Positions 41,488 to 50,835 of a stretch of 64,000 bases of DNA are shown piece by piece. The position numbers and the translations under genes were made by a program. The notes beneath the pieces were generated by a model, which did not search any database, was not told where the DNA came from, and saw nothing but the letters and a program-made list of their open reading frames with translations. Positions within the stretch are counted from its first letter, which is position 1. Every line of letters begins with the position of its first letter. This stretch comes from Acomys russatus (lineage: Eukaryota; Chordata; Mammalia; Rodentia; Muridae), in assembly GCF_903995435.1 (NCBI RefSeq), contig NC_067151.1, positions 29,363,992 to 29,427,991 of the forward strand. The letters run 5' to 3'.

Positions 41488-41558
<71 letters not shown>
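41468..41558. repeat. (TGCG)n(TG)n tract
   Basis: Starts as mixed TG/CATG units, becomes about 12 TGCG units, then about 14 TG units. Alternating purine-pyrimidine throughout. Confidence 0.97.
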
Positions 41559-41559
<1 letters not shown>

Positions 41560-41769
41560 GGAGGGGACGGGGCACTGGTTCTCTCAACCAGGCTGGAGGA
41601 GAGTCTCACACCATTTAAGGCAATAGGCAGAGCTTTAGAAAGCTTTTACCTTGAAATGTAATCCAAGAAAATGGCTTTTCTTTTAAAAATCAATGTTTAG
41701 AGAATGAAAGGGCAGGCCACAGGCTAGAAGACTATATTTACGAAGAATTTATTTATTTATTTTGTTTTT

Positions 41770-41953
41770 AAAAAAAGATTTTATTTATTTGGTACTTATA
41801 CAGTATTCTGCCCCCATGCACACCTGCAGCCAGAAGAGGGCACCAGATCTCACTATAGGTGGTTGTGAGGCACCACATGGTTGCTGGGAATTGAACTCAG
41901 GACCTTTGGAAGAGCAGACAGTGCTCTTAACCTCTGAGCCATCTCTCCAGGGC
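41770..41953 (-). mobile_element. B2 SINE
   Basis: Reverse B2 from aaaaagattttatttatttg to ctgagccatctctccag, with cagaagagggcaccagatct inside. A (TTTA)n run precedes it. Confidence 0.94.
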
Positions 41954-41954
41954 C

Positions 41955-42104
41955 CGTTTGTTTGCTTTTGAGATAGGGTTTTTCTGTGAAGCTTCGGCTG
42001 CCCTGAAACTCATTCTGTGGGCCAGGCTGGCCTCAAACTCAGAGCTCCACCTGCCTCTGCCTCCGAAGTGCTGGGATTAAAGGCGTGCACCACCACCTCC
42101 TGGT
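41955..42104 (-). mobile_element. older B1 SINE
   Basis: Reverse B1 with gagatagggtttttctgtga and the older 'aaactcattctgtgggccag' core form. Confidence 0.9.
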
Positions 42105-42225
42105 CTCAAAGCATTACATTTGATAAAGGATCTGTGTCAGCAACATATAAAGAACTCATCATTCAAAATGACCCAAAGATTTTTAATAGACACTCCACTC
42201 AAAAACACTCAAAAAGAGAGGCTCT

Positions 42226-42533
42226 GTTGAGGACTTGCCTTCATCAGATTGGCCGGTAGCTGTGTCTTGTGGGGCGTTTCCTTGATTAATGACTGATGTT
42301 CGAGGGCCCAGCCCACTCTGGACAGTGCCACCCTTAGAGAGAATTGTGCAAAAAAGCAAGGTGAGCAGGCTGCGGAAAACCAGCCAGTAAGCAGCATTCC
42401 TCCATGGTCTCTGCTGCAGTGCCTGCCTTGAGTCCCTGTCCTGGACTACAAAGTATAAAGGACATAAATGCTTTCCTCCCCAAGCTGCTTTTGGGTACAG
42501 CATTTACAACAGTGCCAATAAAGTAAACTAGAA
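42226..42533 (+). mobile_element. MT-family MaLR LTR, 5'-truncated
   Basis: cttcatcagattggccggta, ttccttgattaatgactgat, gagggcccagcccactctgg, cagtaagcagcattcctcc and a decayed polyadenylation region follow the order of MT LTRs in forward direction. Confidence 0.75.
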
Positions 42534-42950
42534 CAAAAACTAAGTCCAATAAATTACTCAGACTAAAATTAAAACGTAGCAGGACTCTGCCTACCTTGTC
42601 AAGTCAATTTGACAGGGGTCTTTGGAGTCCTCTCGGTTACTGCTGAGCAAATCTTTTTCCAGAAAATGCAGGCTTCCTGGGGTATGGGCAAGTGACCTTT
42701 TCAAGCTTGGCTTGGTTGTCACGACTACTACAACAGATGTGGGCCTGATCCTTCAGTGTGCAGCCTACATCCTCACACTGGGGAATCAAGGAAGCAAGCA
42801 TCCACTGGACAGGTGTAATGACTACAGAAGGGAAGCTGGGGTGTCCTGTGCTTGACAAACTAATCCATTCAGATTCATGACTTTGTTGTTGTTATATAGA
42901 ACTGGATGATTTATTATGTTTAATTGGATATTTTAGTAGACCCTTAACAT
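42534..42950. other. unique stretch, no gene seen
   Basis: Opposed 73-77 codon frames at 42622-42858 lack splice context. Confidence 0.5.
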
Positions 42951-42951
42951 G

Positions 42952-43145
42952 GCTAGGCATGGTAGCACATACCTTTTACACGAACACATGGAAGACAGAG
43001 GCTGGTGGATCTTTGTGCGTTTGAGGTCAGCCTGGTCTACATTAGAGAGTTCCAGAACACCCAGTGACATATAATAGAAAGACCCTATCTCAACAAAACA
43101 AAACAAAACCAAAAAAAACCAAACAACCCACCAAACCAACAAAAC
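42952..43145 (+). mobile_element. old B1 SINE
   Basis: Forward diverged B1 (ggctaggcatggtagcacat; gtcagcctggtctacattag) with a (CAAAA)n/(CCAA) tail. Confidence 0.87.
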
Positions 43146-43175
43146 CCCCAACTCCCTTAATTTGAGATCTATACT

Positions 43176-43357
43176 CTTTTTTTTTTTTGTTTGTTTGTTT
43201 GGTTTTTTTTGTTTGTTTTTTGAGACAGGGTTTCTCTATGTAGCCTTGGCTGTCCTGGGCTCACTTTGTAGACCAGGCCTGTCTCGAACTCGCAGAGATC
43301 TACCTGCCTCTGCCTTCTGAGTGCTGGGATTAAAGGTGTGTGCTACGATGCCCTGCC
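43176..43357 (-). mobile_element. B1 SINE, left member of a three-B1 block
   Basis: Reverse B1 with a long T/(TTTG) tail and its own variants (aggcctgtctcgaactcgca). Lies inside the outer duplication TGAGATCTATACT (43163-43175) / TGAGATCTGTACT (43652-43664). Confidence 0.94.
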
Positions 43358-43362
43358 ACAAC

Positions 43363-43487
43363 TTTTTTTTTTTTTTTTTTTTTGGTTTTTTGAGACAAGG
43401 TTTCTCTATGTAGCCTTGGCTGTCCTGGGCTTGCTTTGTAGACCAGGCTGGCCTCGAACTCACAGCGATCCGCCTGCCTCTGCCTCC
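43363..43487 (-). mobile_element. B1 SINE, partial tandem copy
   Basis: T-run, then gagacaaggtttctctatgt to tgcctctgcctccc. It lacks the head and is followed by ACAAC and another T-run. It shares private variants with the next copy. Confidence 0.93.
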
Positions 43488-43493
43488 CACAAC

Positions 43494-43651
43494 TTTTTTT
43501 TTTTTTTTGGTTTTTTGAGACAAGGTTTCTCTATGTAGCCTTGGCTGTCCTGGGCTTGCTTTGTAGACCAGGCTGGCCTCGAACTCACAGCGATCCGCCT
43601 GCCTCTGCCTCCCGAGTGCTAGGATTAAAGGCGTGCGCCACCACGCCCGGC
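43494..43651 (-). mobile_element. B1 SINE, complete tandem copy
   Basis: Identical to the preceding partial copy over about 100 bp, including gacaaggtttctctatg and gtcctgggcttgctttg, then continues to a full head (ccaccacgcccggc). Confidence 0.95.
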
Positions 43652-43664
43652 TGAGATCTGTACT

Positions 43665-44152
43665 GTTTACAACTTTTTCATACTATAAAACAGTATTGTT
43701 TACTCTACATACAGTCACAAAATAGCCTTCCAGAGCATAATCATTTTACTTAAACTAAACTCTTTGCCCAGGGGTACACGGCGCCCCCTTCCAGTCACAC
43801 TTCCCATGGCTGCTGGGCCGCAGTTACATGACCCTGGACTGCCCCGTGAAGGGGATCACTCTTGATCTGAAAATAAGGAGAAAAGGACAAGCACTCAACA
43901 CCTTAGCATTTTGTTTCCTGACCTACAACTGTCTCATCTCCCTTCCCTGGGGAGTCAGGAGATGACGGAGTGCTGAAGAACTGTGGGGTCTTTCTGCAGA
44001 GCTGACAGTGGGGCTTCTATCTGATGTCACTCTGGGGGACTCCACAGCCAGTCTTGCTCCTGGGAGAGAGATGCTGTCATCAACCAGGGTGTTCCCGCCT
44101 ACATGGAAGCCAGTTTTCAACTGTTTCCTCCCACCTTTCCCCCTCTCCTTTC
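43665..44152. other. unique stretch, no gene seen
   Basis: No repeat or supported exon. Moderately CpG-poor. Confidence 0.5.
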
Positions 44153-44292
44153 TCCTTCTTCTTCTTCTTCTTCTTCTTCTTCTTCTTCTTTTTTGGTTTT
44201 TTGAGACAAGGTTTCTCTGTGTAGCCTTGGTTGTCCTGGACTTGCTTTGTAGACCAGTCTGGCCTCAAAGGCGTGCGCCACCATGCCCGGCT
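44153..44292 (-). mobile_element. B1 SINE with 45 bp internal deletion and (TTC)n tail
   Basis: A (TTC)n tract (44153-44190) and T-run precede a reverse B1 that jumps from tctggcctc to aaaggcgtgcgccaccatg, losing the whole acagcgatccgcctgcctct region. Confidence 0.93.
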
Positions 44293-44307
44293 TTTTCCTC
44301 TCCTTTT

Positions 44308-44478
44308 TTTTTTGTTTTTTTTGTTTTTTTGTTTTTGTTTTTCGAGACAGGGTTTCTCTATGTAGCCTTGGCTGTCCTGGACTCACTTTGTAGACCAGGC
44401 TGGCCTCGAACTCACAGCGATCCGCCTGCCTCTGCCTCCCGAGTGCTGAGATTAAAGGTGTGCGCCACCATGCCCTGC
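44308..44478 (-). mobile_element. B1 SINE with exact target duplication
   Basis: Near-consensus reverse B1 with a T/(TTTG) tail side. TTCCTCTCCTTTT is exact at 44295-44307 and 44479-44491. Confidence 0.96.
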
Positions 44479-44491
44479 TTCCTCTCCTTTT

Positions 44492-45008
44492 AATCTAATG
44501 TACATGACGTCATTTTTAGCTGTATGGAATGCTGTGTGTTGTGCTTGTCATTGCCTATATGCTTATCCTTTGAGATGTCAGCGAACAACAGAGTTTTGAT
44601 TTTTGTCGATGCAGCTCCTGAACTGTGACATACCAACAACAGCTGCTGTTCAGTGGTCCTGTGGCCTCTGTCCTGGACCTCCGCATGTGGGGAGCACTCA
44701 CTGGGTGGTAAATTACCTCTTGCCCCCTGGTAATGAATAGTTTTCAGGAGATGAGGGGGGTCTGTTTATTTGATTCCTGCCCCAGTGTTTCTTTATTCAT
44801 TATGCATGCACGTTTTTGTTCCTACCTGTACCTGGTGTTGCCACAGCCCGTGAGGTTGAAGACAGTGGTCAGGATGAGCATTTCTGGTCCAGAAGAAAGC
44901 CATCTTCTGCCCTCTTCTTCTAGATTATCCTGGCTGTTGCTGTAGCTGCGCTATAGGCTGCTCTGTGGTTAGCGATCATTTTCTTGCTCTATGGTTGGTA
45001 CAGATACT
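44492..45008. other. unique stretch with a perfect CRE motif
   Basis: TGACGTCA at 44505-44512 is a full cAMP-response palindrome, but no promoter context is seen. No gene recognised. Confidence 0.45.

Positions 45009-45054
<46 letters not shown>
45009..45054. repeat. (GT)n microsatellite
   Basis: About 46 bp of GT just upstream of an L1 fragment. Confidence 0.97.
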
Positions 45055-45056
<2 letters not shown>

Positions 45057-45083
45057 TGTGGTATTGGTTAGGAGTAGAATGAC

Positions 45084-45344
45084 TGACTTCCACATGAACT
45101 CTGGTGCCCCATATTTGACCACGTCCCCTGGATGGGGAGGCCTGGTGGCACTCAGAGGAAGGATAGCAGGTTACCAAGAAGAGACCTTGATACCCTACGA
45201 GCATATACAGGGGGAGGAGGTCCCCCTCAGTCACAGTCATAGGGGAGGGGAGTAAGGGGAAAGTGGGAGGGAGGGAGGAATGGGAGGATACAAGGTATGG
45301 GATAACTACTGAGATGTAATATGAAAGAATTAATGAAAAAAAAA
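45084..45344 (+). mobile_element. 5'-truncated L1, 3' end only
   Basis: Forward L1 3' UTR end: catgaactctggtgccccat, ggaggcctggtggcactcag, tcagtcacagtcatagggga, gggaggatacaaggtatggg and a short A-tail. TAGGAGTAGAATGAC (45069-45083) and TAGGAGCAGAATGAC (45345-45359) flank it, 14 of 15. Confidence 0.85.
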
Positions 45345-45482
45345 TAGGAGCAGAATGACAAGATCCCTAAAGAACACCTCTCCCCACTTGCTTCCTTCTT
45401 ACAATCTGCCTGTGTTAGTGTGCCACTTTTGTTCTTGCTGTGAACTAAATCCTGGGTAAGAGGCAACTTAAGGGATGGAGAA

Positions 45483-45484
<2 letters not shown>

Positions 45485-45513
<29 letters not shown>

Positions 45514-45660
45514 GGTTTTTTTCGAGACAGGGTTTCTCTGTGTAGCCTTGGCCATCCTGGACTCACTTTGTAGACCAGGCTGGCCTCGAACTCACAGCGA
45601 TCCGCCTGCCTCTGCCTCCCGAGTGCTGGGATTAAAGGCGTGCGCCACCACGCCCGGCTT
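45485..45660 (-). mobile_element. B1 SINE, very young
   Basis: Reverse B1 that agrees with the window consensus almost throughout, with an uninterrupted ~28 T tail. Exact duplication GGGATGGAGAACT at 45472-45484 and 45661-45673. Confidence 0.97.
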
Positions 45661-45673
45661 GGGATGGAGAACT

Positions 45674-46076
45674 TATTGACTCACAGTTAGATAGGGGGAG
45701 GGGAAAAATAGCAGTGGAATGGCAGGAGGGTGGATGCATGACGTCTACAGTCAAGAAGCAGAGAGCAGACAGAAAGTGAAGCTCAGTTCTACATCCTCAA
45801 GGCTCATGCTTCAGTTAGGCTCTACCTCCCAAAGGTTTCACAGCCTTGCAGGTGTTATCAGCTGTGAACCAAGTATTCACATACAAATGGGGGACTTTCC
45901 ACACTCCAACCACAGGACTGGCTTCTTGCAAGGGGCTACCAGATCTTGGTAGGCACAGGGAAACCGGTTTGTACATCCTGTATTCCTTGAGTGATTGTTC
46001 TAAAGAAGATGAGGGCTCACCCTGCCTCCATGTTCTGTGAATAGTGAGACTGAATTGAGTAATGCAAGCAGTTTGT

Positions 46077-46107
<31 letters not shown>

Positions 46108-46470
46108 TTCTCTCTCTTGTGTGTGTGTTAGGAAAAAATTCTGGATTAATTTTTTGTTAAATTGGCAAAAATAGTACTTGTGAATGAGATAGCAGGATTT
46201 GCCAAACTAAGCTTCTAGAAGAAAATATAACCAAAAGTATGAAAGAAATCCACATTCAAACATTGGCAAGTGTGAAACATTGAAGAATTTTGTGTGATGA
46301 TTATATTGTCAGAGGAAAATTAAGTTAAGCCAGGCTCTGGTAAGCCTTTAGAATGAGCACAGAATTGTCTAAGCTGCTGGGACATTTTTGTAAGAAGCCA
46401 AGACATCAAATTCAGCCCTCCAGAAGGCTGAAGCTTCGCTCCAGCCTCCAATACGTATGAACTTAACTGC
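45674..46470. other. unique stretch with (TGTC)n
   Basis: Contains a (TGTC)n tract at 46077-46108. No exon supported. Confidence 0.5.
46077..46108. repeat. (TCTG)n microsatellite
   Basis: Eight TCTG units, then CT-rich and GT-rich sequence to about 46130. Confidence 0.95.
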
Positions 46471-46876
46471 TGTGCTGGCTGGTTTATGTCAAGTAGACAC
46501 AAGCTAGAGCCATCAGAGAGGAGGGAGCCTCAATTGAGAAAATGTTTTCATAAGGTCCAGCTGTAAGGCATTTCTTAATTGGTGATTGATTTTGGATGGC
46601 CCAGCCTATTATGGGCAGTGCTGTTCCTGGGCTGGCGATCCTGGGTTCTATAAGAAAGCAGGCTGAACAAGCCATAATGAGCAAGCTGGTAAGCAGAACC
46701 TCTCCGTGGCTTCTGCGTCAGCTCCTGCCTCCAGGGTCCAGCCCTGTTTGAGTTCCTGTCCTGACTTCCTTTGGTGATGGACTATGATCTGGAAGTGTAA
46801 GCCAAACAAAGCCTTTCCTCCCCAACTTGCTTTTGGTCATGGTGTTTCATCACAGCAACAGTAATGACCAACTAGG
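46471..46876 (+). mobile_element. MT-family MaLR solo LTR, full length
   Basis: About 405 bp in forward order: tgtgctggctggtttatgtc, gagggagcctcaattgagaa, tggtgattgattttggatgg, ctataagaaagcaggctgaa, gaagtgtaagccaaacaaag, and tttcatcacagcaacagtaa at its end. Complete-looking solo LTR. Confidence 0.85.
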
Positions 46877-48290
46877 GTAATTGCTTTGCATCTCAAGGAT
46901 CCAAAAGAGATTCCAGGTCAAGAACTGACACTTGGCTGTCCTCATTCTACAGGCAGAGAAGAAATCAAATGCATTCTAAAACATCATTGAGCATCCTGAC
47001 GCTGTGTGGTCAGTACACCAGGGTCCCAGGTGCCACAGGAAGAGATAGTGCCACCTCTTTTAGAGTCTACATTCTACAGACTCTAATTCAATGCACCAGA
47101 ACAAACGGCAACATGAAGCATACACCCTGTTGACAATACAATTGAAAGGCTAGGGAATGCGAGGTGGGGGTGGGGCAGAGTAGTCTTTAAGGGGAGAAGA
47201 AGAATGCTGGAGAATACTACATCTCTCACAGGAAAGAGCCAGACATTTGACCTGGGTACTGAAATGAGAAGGATTTGAGGAGGGTGGGACAGAAAAGCAG
47301 AACTCTGGCTGAAGTTGATAAGTGAAGTCATAGGATTTGGGGGAAGGATTCAGCAACAAGGCAGAGACCAAACAGCCGTGGCTCCCTTCCTGGATGCTCT
47401 TGAGTGGCCTGGGAGAAAGGAGTGTGGTTTGGTACACCTACCAACTGTGTCTAGTGTCTAAGCACCTTGGGAGGGCAGCTACCCAGCTGAGGGGACCCGT
47501 GGGGAAGCCCCTTACCCGCCTCTTTTGACTCAGCTGGTCCCCTGCTGTGTCTACATCTTGGCATGCACGTTGGCTCTGTAGATATGGTGAAGGAATGTGT
47601 CAGCCTGTGAGTCCGACACGTGAATGACAGTGTTTTTTGGTCATATAGGAACCAGTGCTTCCAGCTGCCTTCTCTGAAGGTGTGCGAGTTCCCACCACAA
47701 TGGCCGTTGACAGCAGATCCCGAATCTCTTCCTCAGGGATTTGTCAAGAGCATCCTTCGGCTCTGGGAGTCTCTTTGGGATGCCTCAGTCTAGAGCTGTC
47801 AGTCTCACTTGCCAGTGAGGTCAGCTTGTTGCTGTGCTGTGAGGCTACAGTGCAGCTGGAGAGGGCTTGCTTGCCCAGAGCAGCCGTGGCTCCCTACAGC
47901 GGCTCCCTTCTGTGCCTGGCACCAGCTGTTCTCATTACGGAGTGGCACACATGAGCACCTGCCATGGCCTCCGAAGCTGCCTAGGTTGAGGGAGCACACG
48001 CAGTATCCTTACCGCCAGTGCTGGTAATTGTTTGCTCCAAGTGCTGAGCCCTACGAACTGCTTCGCAGTGGCACCGAAGTTCTGGGCCTCTGAATGTGAC
48101 ATTGCTTGTTAGATGTTAGAATTTTGGTTCGGAAATACTTTGAATATAGATCGTGGCTGCTCACTTTTCCTTATTTTGTCCTTTTATAAGGTGTGAGTTT
48201 CCTATAGGCCTTGAGGTAGTTTATACTGAACTGGTTATTTTCATTATGTTTTCTAGTTTTGTGTGTAGGTCTGCACGTCTATGCAGAATG
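46877..48290. other. 1.4 kb unique stretch, no gene identified
   Basis: No SINE. A 99-codon plus-strand frame (47655-47954) with an internal ATG after CCACA is open but has no recognised motif or splice partner. Confidence 0.45.
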
Positions 48291-48412
48291 GCGGCTTCCA
48301 TTTGGGATTCTAGCACTTGGGAAGCTGTAGCGGGAAGGTGGTGTGACGTTGGCATGGGCTGAGTAGTGAGACCCTATCCCAACAAGAACCAAAAGCAAGA
48401 AAAGGAATGATA
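48291..48412 (+). mobile_element. degenerate B1/B4-like SINE
   Basis: ttgggattctagcacttggg, gggctgagtagtgagaccct and atcccaacaagaacc follow the B1/B4 order weakly. Confidence 0.45.
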
Positions 48413-48620
48413 TGCAAAAATACAAGAGCTCGTGAGTTTATGTATGTTTTGTTTATGTATACGTGTGTCCATCTGGCGTGGATTTACACACAATTAATTA
48501 TACATCAGGAGGAAATTGTATCTCTTTCTCCTTCTGCCCGTTTTGCTTAGTATTGCATTGATCATGTATATATGCGCATCCCCAACAAATACATGAACAT
48601 ACAATATGAATATAAAATAT

Positions 48621-48719
48621 GGTGTGCTGAATAGTTTTATGTCAACTTGACGTAAGCTAGAGTTGTTTGAAAGGAGGGAACCTCAGTTGGGAGAAAGCCT
48701 CCATAAGATTTGGTTGTAG
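48621..48719 (+). mobile_element. MT-family LTR fragment (first ~100 bp)
   Basis: ggtgtgctgaatagttttat, cttgacgtaagctagagttg, gagggaacctcagttgggag and ctccataagatttggttgta match the start of MT LTRs and stop abruptly at an L1 segment. Confidence 0.75.
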
Positions 48720-48721
48720 CA

Positions 48722-48932
48722 AATGAGAGCTCATGGTGGTGAGGATGTGGAGCAAGGGGAACACTCCTCCATTGCTGATGGGAGGGCAAACTTTTTACAG
48801 CCACTTTGGAAATCTTTATGGCAGTTTCTCAGGAAATTGGGGATTCATCTAACCTCAAGACTCAGCTATACCACTCCTGGGCATATATACCCAAAAGACA
48901 CTCCATCCTACCACAGGGACACTTGCTCAGCT
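48722..48932 (+). mobile_element. L1 ORF2 C-terminal fragment
   Basis: About 210 bp of L1 near the end of ORF2: gaggatgtggagcaagggga, ctcctccattgctgatggga, ggcatatatacccaaaagac, ccacagggacacttgctcag. Parts of the frame read PLWKSLWQFLR and IYPKD, conserved near the ORF2 end, with frameshifts. Not functional. Confidence 0.8.
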
Positions 48933-49391
48933 CAAAATAAGCTTCAGGAAGTCCCTGAAACTGACCAGATTCACTAAGCTCCTCCCCCAGAAGAGTAAGC
49001 TCCTCCCCCAGAAGAGTAAGCTCCTCCCCCAGAAGAGTAAGCTCCTCCCCCGGAAGAGTAAGCAATGAAAGCTGGGCGTCCCTCTTAGAAGGAAGCTAAG
49101 CTGTAAAGAAGACCAGACCAGCTACCTAGAAGGGGCTCAGACCAACTGAGGCACCTGGACAGGGTACTCGCTAACCTGGTGATCTGCCTGCAGGCTGCGC
49201 AGTGTGTCTAGGTTCCCAGCTTTCCTGAGCTGTCACCTGTGCTAGAGTGGGTTCTGGTGCTGTAGCTGTCTTTGAGTCAATTCCGCTCCTGTAAGTAACC
49301 CTTCACCCATATTCCTGTAAGTAACCCCAATAAAACCCACTGCTTCACCAAGTTGGACTTGGGTAGTGTCCTTACTTTGGTCTGTAGTGTG
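48933..49391 (+). mobile_element. ERV-type solo LTR, class uncertain
   Basis: Abuts the L1 fragment. Carries a 4 x 21 bp direct repeat in its left part, a CpG-containing middle, and an AATAAA at 49329-49334 followed by a T/G-rich stretch to a terminal GTGTCA. This layout (enhancer-like repeats, then polyadenylation signal) fits a retroviral LTR in forward direction. No TATA box is clear, and no internal viral sequence follows. Boundaries are approximate. Confidence 0.5.
48975..49058 (+). repeat. 21 bp tandem repeat, four copies
   Basis: Four head-to-tail units of TAAGCTCCTCCCCC + AGAAGAG (48975, 48996, 49017, 49038). The first three are identical and the fourth has one A-to-G change. Embedded in the LTR-like segment. 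Confidence 0.97.
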
Positions 49392-49521
49392 TCAGTAGAC
49401 ATATGTGCTACGTCTTCCCAGAAAAAGTTTTGTTAGGCCATACTTCAATGGGGGCAATAAGTTCCCTTAACCACTGAGACATATACTAGTTCTTTTGATT
49501 ATTTATTTATTTTTGTTTTTT

Positions 49522-49616
49522 TCTGAGACAGAGTTTCCTCTGTCTTGGACTCGCTTTGTAGATCGGGCTGGCCTTGAACTCACTGGGATTAAAGGCATGA
49601 GCCACCATGCCTGGCT
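49522..49616 (-). mobile_element. B1 SINE with two internal deletions
   Basis: Reverse B1 shortened to about 95 bp: it lacks part of gtagccttggctg and all of the acagcgatcc...gagtgctg block (reads gaactcactgggattaaagg). Confidence 0.88.
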
Positions 49617-49757
49617 TTTTTTTTTTTTTTTAAAGAAGCTCTACCTCTGACCCGCCTAGAACTCAATATGTAGAACAGGCTTGCCTTAAACTCACAGAGG
49701 CCACCTGTCTCTGCCTTTTGAGTTTTGGTATTAAAGGTGTGATCCATCTGGCCCAGC
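49617..49757 (-). mobile_element. old B1 SINE
   Basis: T-run, then diverged reverse B1 (tagaactcaatatgtagaac; ccttttgagttttggtatta). Confidence 0.75.
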
Positions 49758-49758
49758 T

Positions 49759-49885
49759 ATTATTGGGTTTTGTTTTCTGAGATAGGGTCATGGTTTGTAA
49801 ACCAGGGTGTACTTGAACTTGAGATCCTCCTGTCTCAGCTTCCTGAGTGTTAGGATTACAGGCATATTCCAACAAACCCAACTTA
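49759..49885 (-). mobile_element. ancient B1/PB1-like SINE
   Basis: gagatagggtcatggtttgt, cttgaacttgagatcctcct and cttcctgagtgttaggatta in reverse order. Confidence 0.55.
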
Positions 49886-49930
49886 ATATTGTGATGAGCA
49901 ATGTGGACCTATTGAGAAAATTGCTCCCGC

Positions 49931-49966
49931 CCCCTCCCTCCCCCCCCCCCCCCCCCCCCCCCCAGC
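49931..49966. repeat. C-run
   Basis: CCCCCTCCCTCC followed by about 24 C. Length is probably unreliable in assembly. Confidence 0.95.
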
Positions 49967-50685
49967 CCCAAGTCTTCAACCTGGTATTTTGGTGTTTCTC
50001 TGTGAGATTAATTTTATTTTCACATTACAGCTATTTTCTAATAAAACCACTGGGAAACACCTGATTATCTGGATATAATTTGTTAGTCTCCTGAGTATAT
50101 CTTAGCAATGGCAATGGCAGAGTGCCACAGTAGTCCCGTAAGGAGAAGAGAATTCTGATGCTATTGTCATCTGACACGCTAATGCAGGAATGAAGCTGGA
50201 GAAGGTCACTGTCTTGTTTGCAAATGAGAAACAGGTACAGGTGTGAGGGGACCCACTCATGGCCGCCGAGCAAGTGGGACGGCCGTTCAGTGACAGAGCC
50301 TGGTTGTTAGCTTAGACATCTACCTGCCAGCCTGGGGAAGCCCTCGGACCACGGGACATTCAGAAGAGAAGCTTTCGGGGTTTCTAAATATATGCCTTAT
50401 CTTTACAGGCTTTACAAAGCTGGCTAGTAAAACTGCCCGCACATGCTCCAAGTGATACCATCTACAAATGGGCATTTGGGCCAGAAAATGGTCCCAATGA
50501 CATCAAAACTACAAATCTTTGCTTTGCAATCATGGGAATCAGGTGGTTCAGCTTCCAGTCACGCTTGTCTAGCCAGTGATGGCTTGTCGTCATGGAAACA
50601 GGGAAAGATGGTACTACAGAGAATACCACTGCGTCATCTGTGAGAAATAGGTTACATTACTTAAAAAAATAAAAACAGAAACAAA
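49967..50685. other. unique stretch, no gene seen
   Basis: No repeat or supported exon. Confidence 0.5.
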
Positions 50686-50835
50686 AACTTATTTTTATTT
50701 TATGTGTATGAGTGTTTTGCTCACGTGTATATATGTGCAACATGAGTTTGGCGGGTGCCTGTGGAGGTCAAAAGAGACTGTTGGCTCCTCTGGGTCTTAA
50801 GTTACAGATAGTTGTGAACCATCATGTGGATGGTG
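50686..50835 (-). mobile_element. B3 SINE, truncated
   Basis: Reverse B3: atttttattttatgtgtatg, gagtttggcgggtgcctgtg, acagatagttgtgaaccatc; the tRNA-like end is missing. Confidence 0.75.

Noticed and set aside
44505..44512. perfect CRE (TGACGTCA) as a promoter
   Set aside because: Only an isolated 8-mer with no CpG cluster, other motifs or exon nearby; noted but not called as a promoter.
47655..47954. 99-codon open frame with plausible ATG context
   Set aside because: Composition is low-complexity (Ala/Leu/Ser) and no splice or conserved motif supports it.
48975..49058. four regular 21 bp repeats as a CRISPR-like array
   Set aside because: Units are directly adjacent without spacers and the DNA is mammalian; this is an LTR-type tandem repeat.
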